From positions 1,188,189 through 1,252,188 of the forward strand of contig VXBA01000883.1 in the NCBI GenBank assembly GCA_013399895.1: a stretch of DNA of 64,000 nt. Direction: 5' to 3'. The DNA is from Serilophus lunatus. Taxonomy: Eukaryota > Chordata > Aves > Passeriformes > Eurylaimidae. Within the stretch, counting starts at the first letter, position 1, and the number at the start of each line of letters is the position of its first letter. Position numbers and translations under genes: made by a program. Shown here piece by piece: positions 51,655 to 64,000 of this stretch. The notes beneath the pieces were generated by a model. The model saw only the letters and a program-made list of their open reading frames with translations, was not told where the DNA came from and ran no database searches.

Positions 51655-64000
<12,346 letters not shown>

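Overview
This window is vertebrate nuclear DNA, almost certainly from a bird. It is AT-rich, gene-poor and intron-rich, and it carries a truncated CR1 retrotransposon 3' end of the avian kind near 21.4 kb. The only protein-coding gene I can support is the 3' part of GRIN2A on the minus strand, which encodes the GluN2A subunit of the NMDA-type glutamate receptor. Three consecutive coding exons are present: 51705-51892, 39475-39713 and 36172-37962. Phases and residue counts match mammalian GluN2A exactly across the first two (residues 724 to 865 in mammalian numbering). The last exon encodes 596 residues against 599 in mammals and ends in the PDZ-binding tail ESDV.

Layout, left to right: 1 to about 26.0 kb lies downstream of GRIN2A. 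I see no recognisable exon there, only the CR1 remnant, a G17 run next to an undetermined base, low-complexity tracts and possible conserved non-coding stretches. From about 26.0 to 36.17 kb is the probable GRIN2A 3' untranslated region of roughly 10 kb. It has a good candidate distal poly(A) signal at 26012-26017 with two Pumilio-type motifs just upstream, plus internal candidate signals near 29.8 and 35.6 kb. From 36.17 to 51.89 kb are the three exons, separated by introns of 1,512 bp and 11,991 bp. From 51.9 to 64.0 kb is the 5' neighbouring intron. The preceding exon, which should encode about 54 residues ending in the split glycine before residue 724, was not found and must lie beyond the window.

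Together the exons encode the end of the S2 half of the glutamate-binding domain, the last membrane helix (M4) and the whole cytoplasmic tail, which anchors and traffics the receptor at synapses. The most interesting points are: (1) two substitutions at reported tail motifs, tyrosine to phenylalanine at the mammalian Y1292 position and leucine to phenylalanine in the dileucine motif at 1319-1320; (2) an arrangement after the M4 exon that could give a tail-less isoform (non-consensus donor, stop after nine intronic codons, AATAAA 11 bases later); (3) the long 3' UTR with candidate control elements. I found no sign of a novel multi-gene system, prokaryotic island, CRISPR array or intact mobile element.
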